Below are positions 11,130-20,835 of a stretch of DNA of 64,000 nucleotides, one piece after another. Under the pieces are notes generated by a model that was not told the origin of the DNA, did not search any database, and saw only the letters and a program-made list of their open reading frames with translations. Origin of the DNA: Cynocephalus volans. Taxonomy: Eukaryota; Chordata; Mammalia; Dermoptera; Cynocephalidae. The DNA lies in the NCBI RefSeq assembly GCF_027409185.1, contig NC_084468.1, positions 103,664,001 through 103,728,000 on the forward strand, given 5' to 3'. Position 1 is the first letter of the stretch. Each line of letters starts with the position of its first letter. Both the position numbers and the translations under genes were made by a program.

Positions 11130-11383
11130 GCGGCAGCGGGGGAAGCAGCAGCAGCAGGAGCGACACCCTGCGGTACCGCCCCGTCACCCAGCAGCACGGT
11201 AGAGTCCAAGCTGACCAGAGAGGTGGCTCTCCGGAGAGGCCCAAGACCCGAGGCAACCACACATGCAAGGCACTAGTGGCCAACTTAGTAGTCACTGAGG
11301 TAGCCATACCAAATTGGGAATCACAGCAACATCTTAGTCAATCAATAGTGTCAAACCTGTGGACTGTGAAAACCCCTGCCACG

Positions 11384-12306
11384 ATGAATAAACATCACAG
11401 AAAAGATACCAGAAATACGAAAAATCAAGAAAGTACACCACCCAAGGATAATAAATCTCAAGCTCTAGATCCCATAGAACAAGAAGCCCTTGAAATGACT
11501 GAGAAGGAATTTCGAGTGATAATACTAAGGAAACTGAATAAGATACAAGACAACTCAGCTAGACATCATGATGAAACGAGGAAAAGTATACAGGACCTGA
11601 AAGAGGAAATGTACAAGGAAATCAATGTCCTGAAAAAAAATGTAGCAGAACTTGCCGAACTGAAGAAGTTATTCACCGAAACAAAAAACACAATGGAGAG
11701 TTTAACCAGCAGACTTGCAGAAGTTGAAGAGAGAGCCTCTGAACTTGAAGATGGGCTGTTTGAAATAACAAAGCAGACCAAAAAAAAGAAAAAAGAATCA
11801 AAGGCATTGAAGAAAATCTGAGAGACATATCAGACAACCTTAAGCGCTCAAATATCCGAGTCATGGGTATTCCAGAAGGGGAGGAAAATGGAGATTCCAT
11901 TGAAAACATATTCAACAAAATAGTGGCAGAAAACTTCCCAGGTATAGGAAAAATCACAGATCTTCAGATCCAGGAAGCTCAACGATCTCCAAATGTATTC
12001 AACCCAAAAAGGCCTTCTCCAAGACATGTTATAGTCAAATTGGCAAAACTCAGAGACAAAGAGAGAATCTTAAAAGCTGCAAGAGAGAAGCATCAAATCA
12101 CCTATAAGGGAGCCCCAATCAGGCTAACATCAGACTTCTCATCACAAACCCTAAAAGCTAGAAAGGAATGGGATGATATATTAAAAAAACTAAAAGACAA
12201 AGATTGCCAGCCAAGAATACTCTACCCTGCAAGGCTATCCTTCCGAAATGAAGGGCAAATAGTATATTTCTCAGACAAACAAAAACTGTGGAAGTTCAAT
12301 CAATAA
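11384..12306 (+). pseudogene. L1 ORF1 (RNA-binding chaperone) pseudogene, copy 2
   Basis: The ATG at 11384 starts MNKHHRKDTRNTKNQESTPP, a basic start typical of L1 ORF1. A GTG-led extension to 11276 in the same frame is unlikely to be used. A heptad-rich coiled coil follows (about 11540-11760). The frame is lost at the A-tract around 11777-11795 and resumes one register over. It then reads through the RRM (MGIPEGEENGDSIENIF) and the C-terminal domain (RHVIVKLAK, ARREW-like RKEWDDI, YPARLSFRNEGQIVYFSDKQ). The protein end (the TTRPxLQE block seen in copies 1 and 3) is missing. The TAA at 12304-12306 comes instead. Confidence 0.88.
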
Positions 12307-12307
12307 T

Positions 12308-15228
12308 ATTCTAGGTATAAATCAACACTTTTCAATAACAACTCTTAATGTAAAAGGCTTAAATTCCCCAATCAAAAGACACAGACTGGCTGACTGGATT
12401 AAAAAGGAGGACCCAACTATATGCTGCCTTCAAGAGACCTACTTCACCCATAAATACTCACATAGACTAAGAGTGAAAGGATGGAAAAAGATTTACCATG
12501 CAAACAGAAAAGAAAAACGAGCTGGAGTAGCTACTCTTATATTTGACAAAATAGACTTTAAACTAAAAACCATAAAAAGAGACAATGAGGGACACTACTT
12601 AATGATAAAAGGACTGATCCATCAAGAAGACATAACAATCATAAATATGTACGCACCCAATGTTGGAGCAGCCAGATTTATAAAACAAACTCTATTAGAC
12701 CTAAAGAAGGAAATAGACACTAATACCATAATAGCAGGGGACCTGAACACCCCACTGTCAATATTGGACAGATCATCTAGGCAAAGAATCAGTAGAGAAG
12801 CACAAGATCTAAACAAGACTCTAGACCAATTGGACTTGGCAGATATCTACAGAACATTCCATCCAACAACCTCAGAATATTCCTTCTTCTCATCAGCACA
12901 TGGATCATTCTCCAAGATAAATCACATATTAGGTCACAAATCAAGTCTCAACAAATTCAAAAAAATTGGAATTATTATATTATATACGCCAACAAGTTTG
13001 CAAATCTGGAGGAAATGGATAAATTTCTGGACACATACAAGCTCCCAAAACTGAACCATGAAGACGTAGAGAATCTGAACAGACCAATAACAATAAAGGA
13101 GATTGAAGCTGTTATCAAAAAGCTCCCAACAAAGAAAAGCCCAGGCCCAGATGGATTCACAGCAGAATTTTACCAAACATTCAAAGAGGAATTGACACTG
13201 ATTCTTTACAAACTATTCCAAAAGACTGAAACAGACGCAAATCTCCCAAACTCATTCTATGAAGCAAACATCATCCTGATACCAAAACCAGGTAAAGATA
13301 TAACCAAAAAAGAAAACTACAGGTGATATCCTTGATGAATATAGATGCAAAAATCCTCACTAAAATACTAGCAAACAGAATACAGCAACACATACGTAAA
13401 ATTATTCACCACGATCAAGTGGGATTCATCCCAGGGATGCAAGGTTGGTTCAACATATGTAAATCAATAAATGTTATACACCATATTAATAAACTAAAAC
13501 ACAAGGACCATAGGATCATCTCTATAGATGCTGCAAAAGCATTTGATAAATTTCAACACTCTTTCATTACAAAGACCCTCTATAAGTTAGGTATAGAGGG
13601 AAAGTATCTCAACATAATCAAAGCCATATATGATAAACCCACTGCCAATATCATCCTGAATGGGGAAAAGCTGAAAGCTTTTCCTTTAAGAACAGGAACT
13701 AGACAAGGATGCCCACTCTCACCACTCCTATTCAACATAGTGTTGGAAGTACTAGCCAGAGCAATCAGAAAAGAGAAGGAAATAAAGGGCATCCAGATTG
13801 GAAAAGATGAAGTCAAACTGTCCCTGTTTGCAGATGACATGATCCTATATATTGAACAGCCTAAAGTCTCTACAAAAAAACTCTTGGAATTGATAAATGA
13901 TTTCAGCACAGTAGCAGGATACAAAATCAACACACAAAAATCAGTAGCATTTCTGTTCTCCAATAGTGAACATGCAGAAAGAGAAATCAAGAAAGCCTGC
14001 CCATTTACAATAGCCACCAAAACAATAAAATACTTAGGAATTGAGTTAGCCAATGATGTGAAAAATCTCTATAATGAGAACTACAAACCACTGCTGAGAG
14101 AAATTAGAGAGGATACAAGAAGATAGAAAGATATCCCATGCTCTTGGATTGGAAGAATCAATATAGTGAAAATGTCCATTCTACCCAAAGTGATATACAA
14201 ATTCAATGCAATCCCCATCAAAATTCCAATGACATTTTTCTCAGAAATGGAAAGAACTATCCAGACATTTATATGGAATAACAAAAGACCATGCATAGCC
14301 AAAGCAATGCTGAGCAAAAAAGAAAATAAAGCTAGAGGCATAACACTACCTGACTTTAAACTATACTACAAAGCTATAATAACCAAAACAGCATGGTACT
14401 GGCATAAAAGCAGACACACTGACCAATGGAATAGAGAATTCAGAAATCAACCCACACACCTACAGCCATCTGGTCTTTGACAAAGGCACCAATCCTATAC
14501 ACTGGGGAAGAGACTGCCTCTTTAGCAAATGGTGCTGGGATAACTGGATATCAATATGCAGGAGAATGAAACTAGACCATACCTTTCACCATACACTAAA
14601 GTCAACTCAAAATGGATTAAAGAATTAAATATATACCCTGAAACAATAAAACTTCTTAAAGAAAACATAGGAGAGACACTTCAGGAAATAGGACTGGGCA
14701 CAGACTTCATGAATACAACCCCAAAAGCACAGGCAACCAAAGGAAAAATAAACAAATGGGATTATATCAAACTAAAGAGCTTCTGCACAGCAAAAGAAAC
14801 AATTAACACAGTTAAAAGACAGCCAACAGAGTGGGAGAAAATATTTGCAAAATATACATCTGACAAAGGATTAATATCCAGAATATACAAGGAACTCAAA
14901 CAACTTTACAAGAAAAAAACAAGCAACCCAATTAAAAAATGGGCAAAAGAGCTAAGTAGGCATTTCTCTAAGGAAGATATACAAATGGCCAACAGACATA
15001 TGAAAAAATGCTCAACATCACTCAGCATCTGGGAAATGCAAATCAAAACTACACTGAGATACCATCTCACCCCAGTTAGGATGGCTAAAATCCAAAAGAC
15101 TCTGAACGATAAATGCTGGCAAGGTTGCGGAGAAAAGGGAACTCTCATACATTGTTGGTGGGACTGCAAAATGGTGCAGCCTCTATGGAAAATGGTATGG
15201 AGGTTCCTCAAACAATTGCAAATAGATT
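12308..15228 (+). pseudogene. L1 ORF2 pseudogene, copy 2
   Basis: The position matching the ORF2 ATG reads ATT (12308). Endonuclease blocks are present (QET near 12432, YAPN near 12650, GDLNTP near 12740, INHILGHK near 12920). About 0.57 kb is then deleted at 12976-12985, joining the endonuclease end to the segment before the reverse transcriptase. A 1-bp loss at 13324-13326 breaks NYRPISL, and TAG replaces a Trp codon at 14124-14126. The reverse transcriptase active site [10 protein letters not shown] is intact around 13825-13855. Further shifts follow near 14440 and 14570. The Cys/His-rich segment ([18 protein letters not shown]) is still readable near 15110-15170, and the copy stops 20 codons later. 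Confidence 0.9.
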
Positions 15229-15260
15229 AGGAAAACAGAAAAAAAAAAAAAAAAAAAAAA

Positions 15261-15484
15261 CAATGATGCATATATCCCCAATTATACAAAGACTCCCAAC
15301 TCTATGTCCTTCTAAATAACAAGAAATAAATTCAAACTTTAAACAATAAAGAATTCCTAATAAGAAATTAAAATTAGCAAAATAACTTTTAAATGTAAGT
15401 CAAAAAAACCCTACCCTTTAAATAATGTTTTCTATTCACCAGACAATTACTATATATTCTCTTAACAATAATACCAAAAGGAAG
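15261..15484. other. Intergenic DNA after L1 copy 2
   Basis: AT-rich flank with no recognised feature. Confidence 0.4.
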
Positions 15485-15605
15485 ATACAGCTAGTTTCCT
15501 TCTACAAATTAGGAAACAGGATTGGGAGAGATAGATAACTTTCCCAAGATCACACAAGTAGCAAAGCCAAGGATTTCAGCCCAGATTTATCCTAGACCTA
15601 ATATA
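15485..15605 (-). repeat. MIR SINE fragment, antisense
   Basis: TTCTACAAATTAGGAAACAG, then AACTTTCCCAAGATCACACA and AGCCAAGGATTTCAGCCCAG, are the reverse complement of the MIR core order. Confidence 0.65.
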
Positions 15606-15639
15606 ATTTTTCTCCCTTACAACACAAAACCAACTAAGA

Positions 15640-15835
15640 GTGTGGGCTCTGAGACAGTCAGACTACATTCAAATCCCATTTCTAACATTAGGTTAATTAC
15701 ATGCTTTCTCTGTGCCTCAATCTACTCATCTGTAAAATGGAGGTGATAATTATATATTCCTCATACAACTGTTGTCAGTTAATTAATGAGCACATAAGTA
15801 CTCAATAAACATTAACTATAACCATTTTATTACCT
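15640..15835 (+). repeat. MIR SINE
   Basis: GTGGGCTCTGAGACAGTCAG, then AATCCCATTTCTAAC, TCTGTGCCTCAATCTACTCA, TCTGTAAAATGGAGGTGATA and ACTCAATAAACATTA follow the MIR sense order along nearly its whole length. Confidence 0.8.
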
Positions 15836-17297
15836 CCCTGAGGTACAACAAGTAAACGTTATTTTTAGAACCCCTTTTGTGTACACTCATTTTATATAAT
15901 TTTCTTTCTTAGTCTTTCTGTCAGTTCTGTCCAGTGTGCTAAAGAAAGAATATTCAAAAATTATTACTGCTTTTATCAAATTTAAGTCCTCAATTTCAGG
16001 AATTTCTTTCAGGACCCTTCTGATTTCTAAGAGACCCTGTCCATTTATATAAATGATCATACAGAAAAAAGGATTTTAAACTAGAAAAATACAAAAGTCA
16101 TTTGTCTAGTTCTAAACATAGTTGGTATTCAGTAATTTTACTCAGACAGAATTACGAAATAACTATTAAAACATCTTATATATCAAATTGGAATATTCTT
16201 ATGCAGCATTTGAAGTCTTTTATTTTACTTCTTAAAAAAGAATGCTAAGATTTTTCTAGATTCAGCTCAAGCTAAAATTTTTCAGAGAGCATTATACAAG
16301 TCCTGTAAATTTTTGGAGGGATTAAATATAAAGTACCTGATATCACAGGAAGAATATAAACCACTAATACTGAGACTCAAGACAATGAAGATCCATTCCA
16401 ATTATAAATATTGGTTAATAAAAATCATCTCCACAGTTTGCCATAAAATTTTCACTGTGAAATGATCTCCATTATAAAATTTGAAATATATTCCCATGGG
16501 GAAAGAAAAATCTCAATTTCAGGGACAAAGACAGAGATAAGATGTGCCTAGCCAAAAAAATATTTGTCAAAAATGACAAAGCAAAAATGCTTTAATATAC
16601 TATCCTGAAATTCATTTTTCCTTTTGAAGTGTATGTATAATTTCCCAGAATTCTTTTTAACTTTTATCATCCCATATTCCTCATTCAACAAACATTTAAT
16701 TGAACATAAACAATATACAAAGTACTACTAGAGTTAAGATGAATATCACTACATCCTTGACCTCTAGTAGACTGAGCAGAAATATTTCATTTCTCCAAAA
16801 GAATCATTGTCTACTTTGATATACTTCACGTTAACAATGTATTAACTTAAACACTTCAAACAGGAAATGAGTTAAATCTTTACTTGATTAATTTGGTATG
16901 GTAAAAACCTATACATTAAGTTTGCATATAAACTTAATTAAGAAATTAATTATTTTTGAAATCTGGAGAAATTCATTCCTTTCTAGGAGAAGCTAAGGTT
17001 TTCAATAGTCACTATAGATATTTAGGATATAAAACTGGTGTCCAGAGGGTAGGTTGGTAGAGTCATTAAATATACTGATATTTTCATGTTGTCCACATAT
17101 ACATTAATTCATTGATGCATAATATTTAATTCAAAACTTTCGAGAGATTTAAATGTATATACCTAAATAATAGGACAACAGAGCCATCTAGTGGCCTCAT
17201 AAAAATTGATACTTCATATAATTTTGTTTTCATTCCATCAAGTTTTACATAAACATAAGATTATCTTCCCACTAATACAAATTTTTATAATCCTTAC
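15836..17297. other. Intergenic DNA, nothing recognised
   Basis: About 1.4 kb of AT-rich sequence without coding potential, RNA gene or firmly named repeat. Confidence 0.4.
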
Positions 17298-17800
17298 AGA
17301 TGGTAGGTCAAAAGAATTTTGGAGCTGGGGTATTAAAAGTAAATATTTGACATCATGAAACATCTATATGTATATTATGGGAAGAAAAAAGTAAAGAACA
17401 AGAAAAACAATAGAATTTTAGCAAGTGATCATTAAATTTTCAAATTATTTTGATATATCTGGTATGAAAGCATTAGATATTTTACAAATAAGTCACCTGG
17501 GAAGGAAAGAAAGAAAAAGCCAAGCTTTTGAGATGTTAAATATTTAATGAAATACACGTGCAGCATCTCACCAACATGCAAGTTTCTACCACCAAGTCAG
17601 GCATTCACTCTTAAAGTGATGGAAGGCAGTTTGAGATCATAGAACACTTGGGCAATTCCACAGTTTTTCAGGCTAAACCGTAAAAGGCTTAGCATGTTTC
17701 TTCTAAACCTCCCAATAAATGTACACTTTATAGATGTTTCATGACATCAAACATTTACTCCAGAACCCCAGCTCCAAAATTCCTTTGACCCACCATAAAC
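17298..17800. repeat. Inverted repeat pair (arms of about 90 bp, loop of about 0.3 kb)
   Basis: 17298-17385 (with GGTCAAAAGAATTTTGGAGC, then TGGGGTA and GACATCATGAAACATCTATA) is matched in reverse complement by 17705-17797 (CATCTATAAAGTG..., GAATTTTGGAGCTGGGGTTC read on the minus strand). The match is imperfect but clear through the whole arm. Arms facing each other suggest an old DNA transposon or an inverted duplication. The family is not recognised. Confidence 0.7.
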
Positions 17801-18289
17801 TCAAAATTCATTGATCTTACTTTCCACATTTTCAATGTCCCTTATTCTCATGTCTTATCATTCCTCCCCGTCTAGCTTAAATTCCATGGCAAATCAATAT
17901 AACCACGCCCTTGCATGCATTTCCTTTCCCTTCTGTCCCTTTGCTTGCTCTCTTGCCAAACCCCATCCTTAGTTAATTCCAAATCTCTGTCAGCTCCCCA
18001 CCTACAACTATGCTACTGAGCTTGATGTGGAGAAAATAAACAATTATGCTAAAGATTTGAATTTAAATTCATTACAAGAACTCAAGAGAGCCCCTAATGT
18101 GAGCCAGGAATCCTACTACATTTCCAAGTCTATTGACATTATCTCCTAATTATATGTTTTCCTCTCTCCTCAAATTTCCAACACTCTCTCCACCATCCTC
18201 ACTCTTAGTTGATGGCCTGGCTTTTATTATCCTGAAAAAAATATATACAAAAAATAAAATTAGTAGATGAGAACATTCAAAAGTTCAAA
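17801..18289. other. Intergenic DNA, possibly outer part of the L2 remnant
   Basis: CT-rich sense-strand sequence resembling weathered L2, but without blocks clear enough to assign. Confidence 0.3.
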
Positions 18290-19361
18290 CTACCACATTC
18301 ACTCACCTACCAGCATCTGTACCTATATCCTCCTGTTTCCACAGATGAACTACCTAAACTACTACCTTAGGATAACCTTTACGTCTGTACACTAAATCAC
18401 ACCTCATTACTCAAGCAATTCACCACCTCTCTCCTGCATCATCAATTTTTCCATTTCTACTGGATCTTTCCCATCAGAATGCAAACATGCTTTAAGTTCT
18501 CCCATTCGTCATACTTACCTGGCAGGGGAGATATCATGATCACGAAGTTCTCCCATTCGTAAAATATAACCCACTCTTGATCCCACATTCCTTTCCAGAC
18601 ACTGCTTCATTTCTCTCACCCCTTACAAGAGCAAAAGATTTGAGGAAATCCTCAAGAGCTGGCTAAATCCACAGTCTCCAATTCTTCTCCTTCCATTCTC
18701 TCTGAAACTGTTCTTAACAAGGTCCCAAAGATCCTCCATATTGTAAAATTCAATGGTCATTTCTCAACTCCCATCTTACTTATACCATAAATAATTGAGC
18801 ACTCCCTCTTATCTGAAAAATTTTCTAGACTTTCAGGATACCATTCTCCACTGGTTTTCTTCTTATCTCACTTCTCAATCTCCTTTACAGGTTCCTACTA
18901 TTTTTTTCTGGCAAATTAATGTCCCAGGATTCAGGTTTTTTAATCTTATTTTCTATCCTTCCTCCCTTGGTATTAGCGTCCAATCTCATGGCTTTACACA
19001 CCATCTATAATTTGACAACTCCCATATTTGTTTCTTCAGCCCAGACCTCTCCCCAAAATTTCATACTCATATTTTGAACTCCCTTCTCATTCTGCTTAGA
19101 TGTCTAAAGGGCAACTCAAACATAACATGTATGAAACTATGCTCCTGAGTACTCCTCCCCCCAAACCTGATCCTCCTGCAGTCCACATCTCAGCAAATAA
19201 ATTTTTTTTAAAAACTTAGAGTCATTTTTCTCATATTTTATATTCCTTTCTCTTGCATCCTATATCCAATCTGCCAGCAAATACTCTCAGCTCTACCATA
19301 AAAATATATCAAAAATTGATACATTTATTTCCTCCACTGCTACCACTAAGCCAACACCATT
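18290..19361 (+). mobile_element. L2 LINE remnant, reverse transcriptase part
   Basis: Degraded L2 ORF2 is readable in order: CACTGGTTTTCTTCTTATCT, then CAATCTCCTTTACAGG, then CTTGGTATTAGCGTCCAATC and TCATGGCTTTACACACCATC (the LGDxIQSHGFxxH part before the YADD site). CCCAGACCTCTCCCCAAAAT and CCTGATCCTCCTGCAGTCC follow. The frame is heavily broken. A U1 fragment and an LTR have inserted into it. Confidence 0.75.
18494..18560 (+). pseudogene. U1 snRNA 5'-end retropseudogene with perfect TSD
   Basis: 18511-18547 reads ATACTTACCTGGCAGGGGAG, then ATATCATGATCACGAAG. These are the first 37 nucleotides of U1 snRNA, including the ACUUACCUG 5'-splice-site recognition sequence, with one change (ATATC for ATACC). 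The 16-bp direct repeat AAGTTCTCCCATTCGT flanks the insert at 18494-18509 and 18545-18560. The last AAG is shared by U1 and the repeat. There is no A-tail and the rest of U1 is missing, so this is a truncated retroposed fragment and not a U1 gene. Confidence 0.93.
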
Positions 19362-19760
19362 TGATATTGATTGGATTGCATCTTCAAATTTTATGTATTA
19401 GAAGCTTCATCTACTGTGACTGTTAAGACAGTGGGAAATCCTATTATGGCAACTGAAAGGTGAGGCCTTGAAGAGGTGATTAAATTCTGAGGACCATGCC
19501 CTAATGAATGGATTAATAATGGTGGTCATGGGTGTGGTTCTGAGGGCTTTAAAAGGAGAGCATGTGAGAGTCTCTATCTGTTCTGCCATTCTTCCATGTG
19601 AGATCCCTGCATTACTGTCACCATGAAAGCCTTCACCAGATATGTACCCTGGACTTTGGACTTCCCAGCCTCCGAAACTGTAAGCAATATAAATTTTGTT
19701 TTCTTACAAAGTACCCAGTTCCAAATATTTTATTATAAGCAACAGAAACAGACTAATACA
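19362..19760 (+). repeat. Solo MaLR-type LTR with 5-bp TSD
   Basis: The element starts TGATATTGATTGGATTGCAT and ends GACTAATACA. It is flanked by the 5-bp duplication CCATT (19357-19361 and 19761-19765). Internal blocks are TCACCAGATATGTACC, CTTTGGACTTCCCAGCCTCC and a GTAAGCAATATAAATTT polyadenylation-type region. Length (399 bp), termini and TSD size fit an ERVL-MaLR solo LTR (MLT1/MST type). It interrupts the L2 remnant. No internal viral gene is present. Confidence 0.85.
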
Positions 19761-19765
19761 CCATT

Positions 19766-20024
19766 CTCTAACCTAACTGGTTTCCCTGCTCCAACCCCAT
19801 TCCTAAACAGAATTCTGAGAGAAAACATGTAAATCCTAAGTTAGATCATGTAACTTCTCTACTCAAAACTCTCCATTACCTATAAAATTTACTTCAAAAA
19901 AACTAAAACTCTACACTGATTTATAAGGCCATACGTAGCCTGCCATAACCTTTCCAACTTCACTTCCTACTTGCTTACCCTACTCCAGTCAAACTAATCT
20001 CATTTTCGTTTCTTGAACATTCTG
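19766..20024 (+). mobile_element. L2 LINE remnant, continuation
   Basis: It continues the L2 order after the LTR: CTAACTGGTTTCCCTGCTCC, then AGATCATGTAACTTCTCTAC, CTCTCCATTACC, ATAAGGCCATACGTAGCCTG and CTTGAACATTCTG. Confidence 0.7.
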
Positions 20025-20535
20025 TTATGAGTTATCTATTGCTGCATAACAAATTATTCCAAAATTTGGGGACTTAAAACAGTATTTATTATATCACATA
20101 CTTTCTGTAGGTCAGGAATACAGGTGTGGCCTCGCTGGATCCTCTTCAGTGTTTCTCACAGGCTGCAACCAACAGCTGGGGCTGTAGTCATCTCAAAGCT
20201 CAACTGGTTAAGAATCCATATCCAAATTCATTCTCATGGTTGTTGGCAGGATTAAGTTCCTTACGGGCTATTGGTGTGATGACTGCAGTTCCCTGCTGGA
20301 TGTCAACCAAAGGCCACCTTCTATTCCTTGCCACAAGGGCCTCTCCAATATAGCAGCTCGTTTCATCAAAGCAAGCAATCCAAAAAGGCAAAAGAGAGTG
20401 TAGCAACCACAAGTCAGTCTTCTACAGCCTAATCTCAGAAGTGACATCTCATCACTTTGCCACTCAAGAGAAGAGACTACATAAGGAAGGTAATAATATG
20501 AGGTAACAACCACTGGGAACCTTTTGCCTACCATA
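20025..20535 (-). repeat. Ancient LTR-like repeat, antisense
   Basis: It begins GTTATCTATTGCTGCATAAC and contains CAGCTGGGGCTGTAGTCATC, CATGGTTGTTGGCAGGATTA and TCTCAGAAGTGACATCTCAT. This is the opposite strand of the family represented at 23150-23660, and it interrupts the L2 segment. The subfamily is uncertain. Confidence 0.6.
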
Positions 20536-20539
20536 CAAA

Positions 20540-20835
20540 GTATTGTCGCACTGAGGACGTACTGGTTGCTTAGAATATTCTTCCAGATATCTACATGTTT
20601 TTCTGCCTCACCTTCTTCAAGTCTTTATCCTAATGGCACCTTCTCAGTGAGACCTTCGCTGAACACCCTTTTTAAAATTACAATTCCTATTCCCAAACAC
20701 TTCATATCTCCTTCCTTGCTTTGTTTTTCTCCACTGTACTTATTGTCTTTAACATACCATATAATTTACATATTGTGGTTGATTTCTACATATATTTCCC
20801 TTTCCTTTCCTGAAGAGTTCCAAGTTAGAATGGGC
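20540..20835 (+). mobile_element. L2 LINE remnant, 3' part
   Basis: TTCCAGATATCTACATG, then CACCTTCTCAGTGAGACCTT, CGCTGAACACCCTTTTTAAA and CTTATTGTCTTTAACATACC are typical L2 3' blocks, resuming after the antisense LTR-like insertion. Confidence 0.7.

Larger units (their letters stand above)
10500..11383 (+). promoter_or_regulatory. L1 copy 2 5' UTR, GC-rich with YY1-like motif
   Basis: This is non-coding sequence from the presumed transcript start to the ORF1 ATG. From about 10810 it is CpG-rich. GCCGCCGCCATTTTCGCC at about 10984-11001 contains a good YY1 core (CCGCCATTTT), the factor known to set the start site in human L1. Here it sits about 490 bp inside rather than near +15. A (CCAA)n tract and a 15-bp tandem array lie within it. 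The 72- and 124-codon Ala/Pro/Glu-rich frames on both strands are by-products of the triplet repeats. Confidence 0.65.
10500..15260 (+). mobile_element. LINE-1 copy 2 with 5' UTR, internally deleted and 3'-shortened
   Basis: The copy begins with a G-run (GGGGGGCCCCTCCTGCTGC), as expected for an L1 transcript start, and contains a 0.9-kb 5' UTR, ORF1 and most of ORF2. Compared with copy 3 it lacks the end of ORF1 plus the ORF1-ORF2 spacer, lacks about 0.57 kb of ORF2 at 12976-12985, and stops about 107 codons before the ORF2 end, running straight into an A-tail (15229-15260). No clear target-site duplication was found. The best candidate is a 12-13 nt similarity between 10483-10494 and 15281-15293, offset from the tail. 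Confidence 0.9.

Noticed and set aside
10886-11307. Long Ala/Pro/Leu-rich open frames on both strands
   Set aside because: They come from GCA/GCG/GAG triplet repeats in the L1 5' UTR. They have no domain and are equally open in opposite frames.
13580-14053. 157-codon minus-strand frame
   Set aside because: It is the complement of the L1 ORF2 reverse transcriptase. The same shadow recurs in the other L1 copies.
18511-18547. Functional U1 snRNA gene
   Set aside because: Only the first 37 nucleotides are present, without the remaining stem-loops, Sm site or 3' box, and direct repeats mark it as an insertion.
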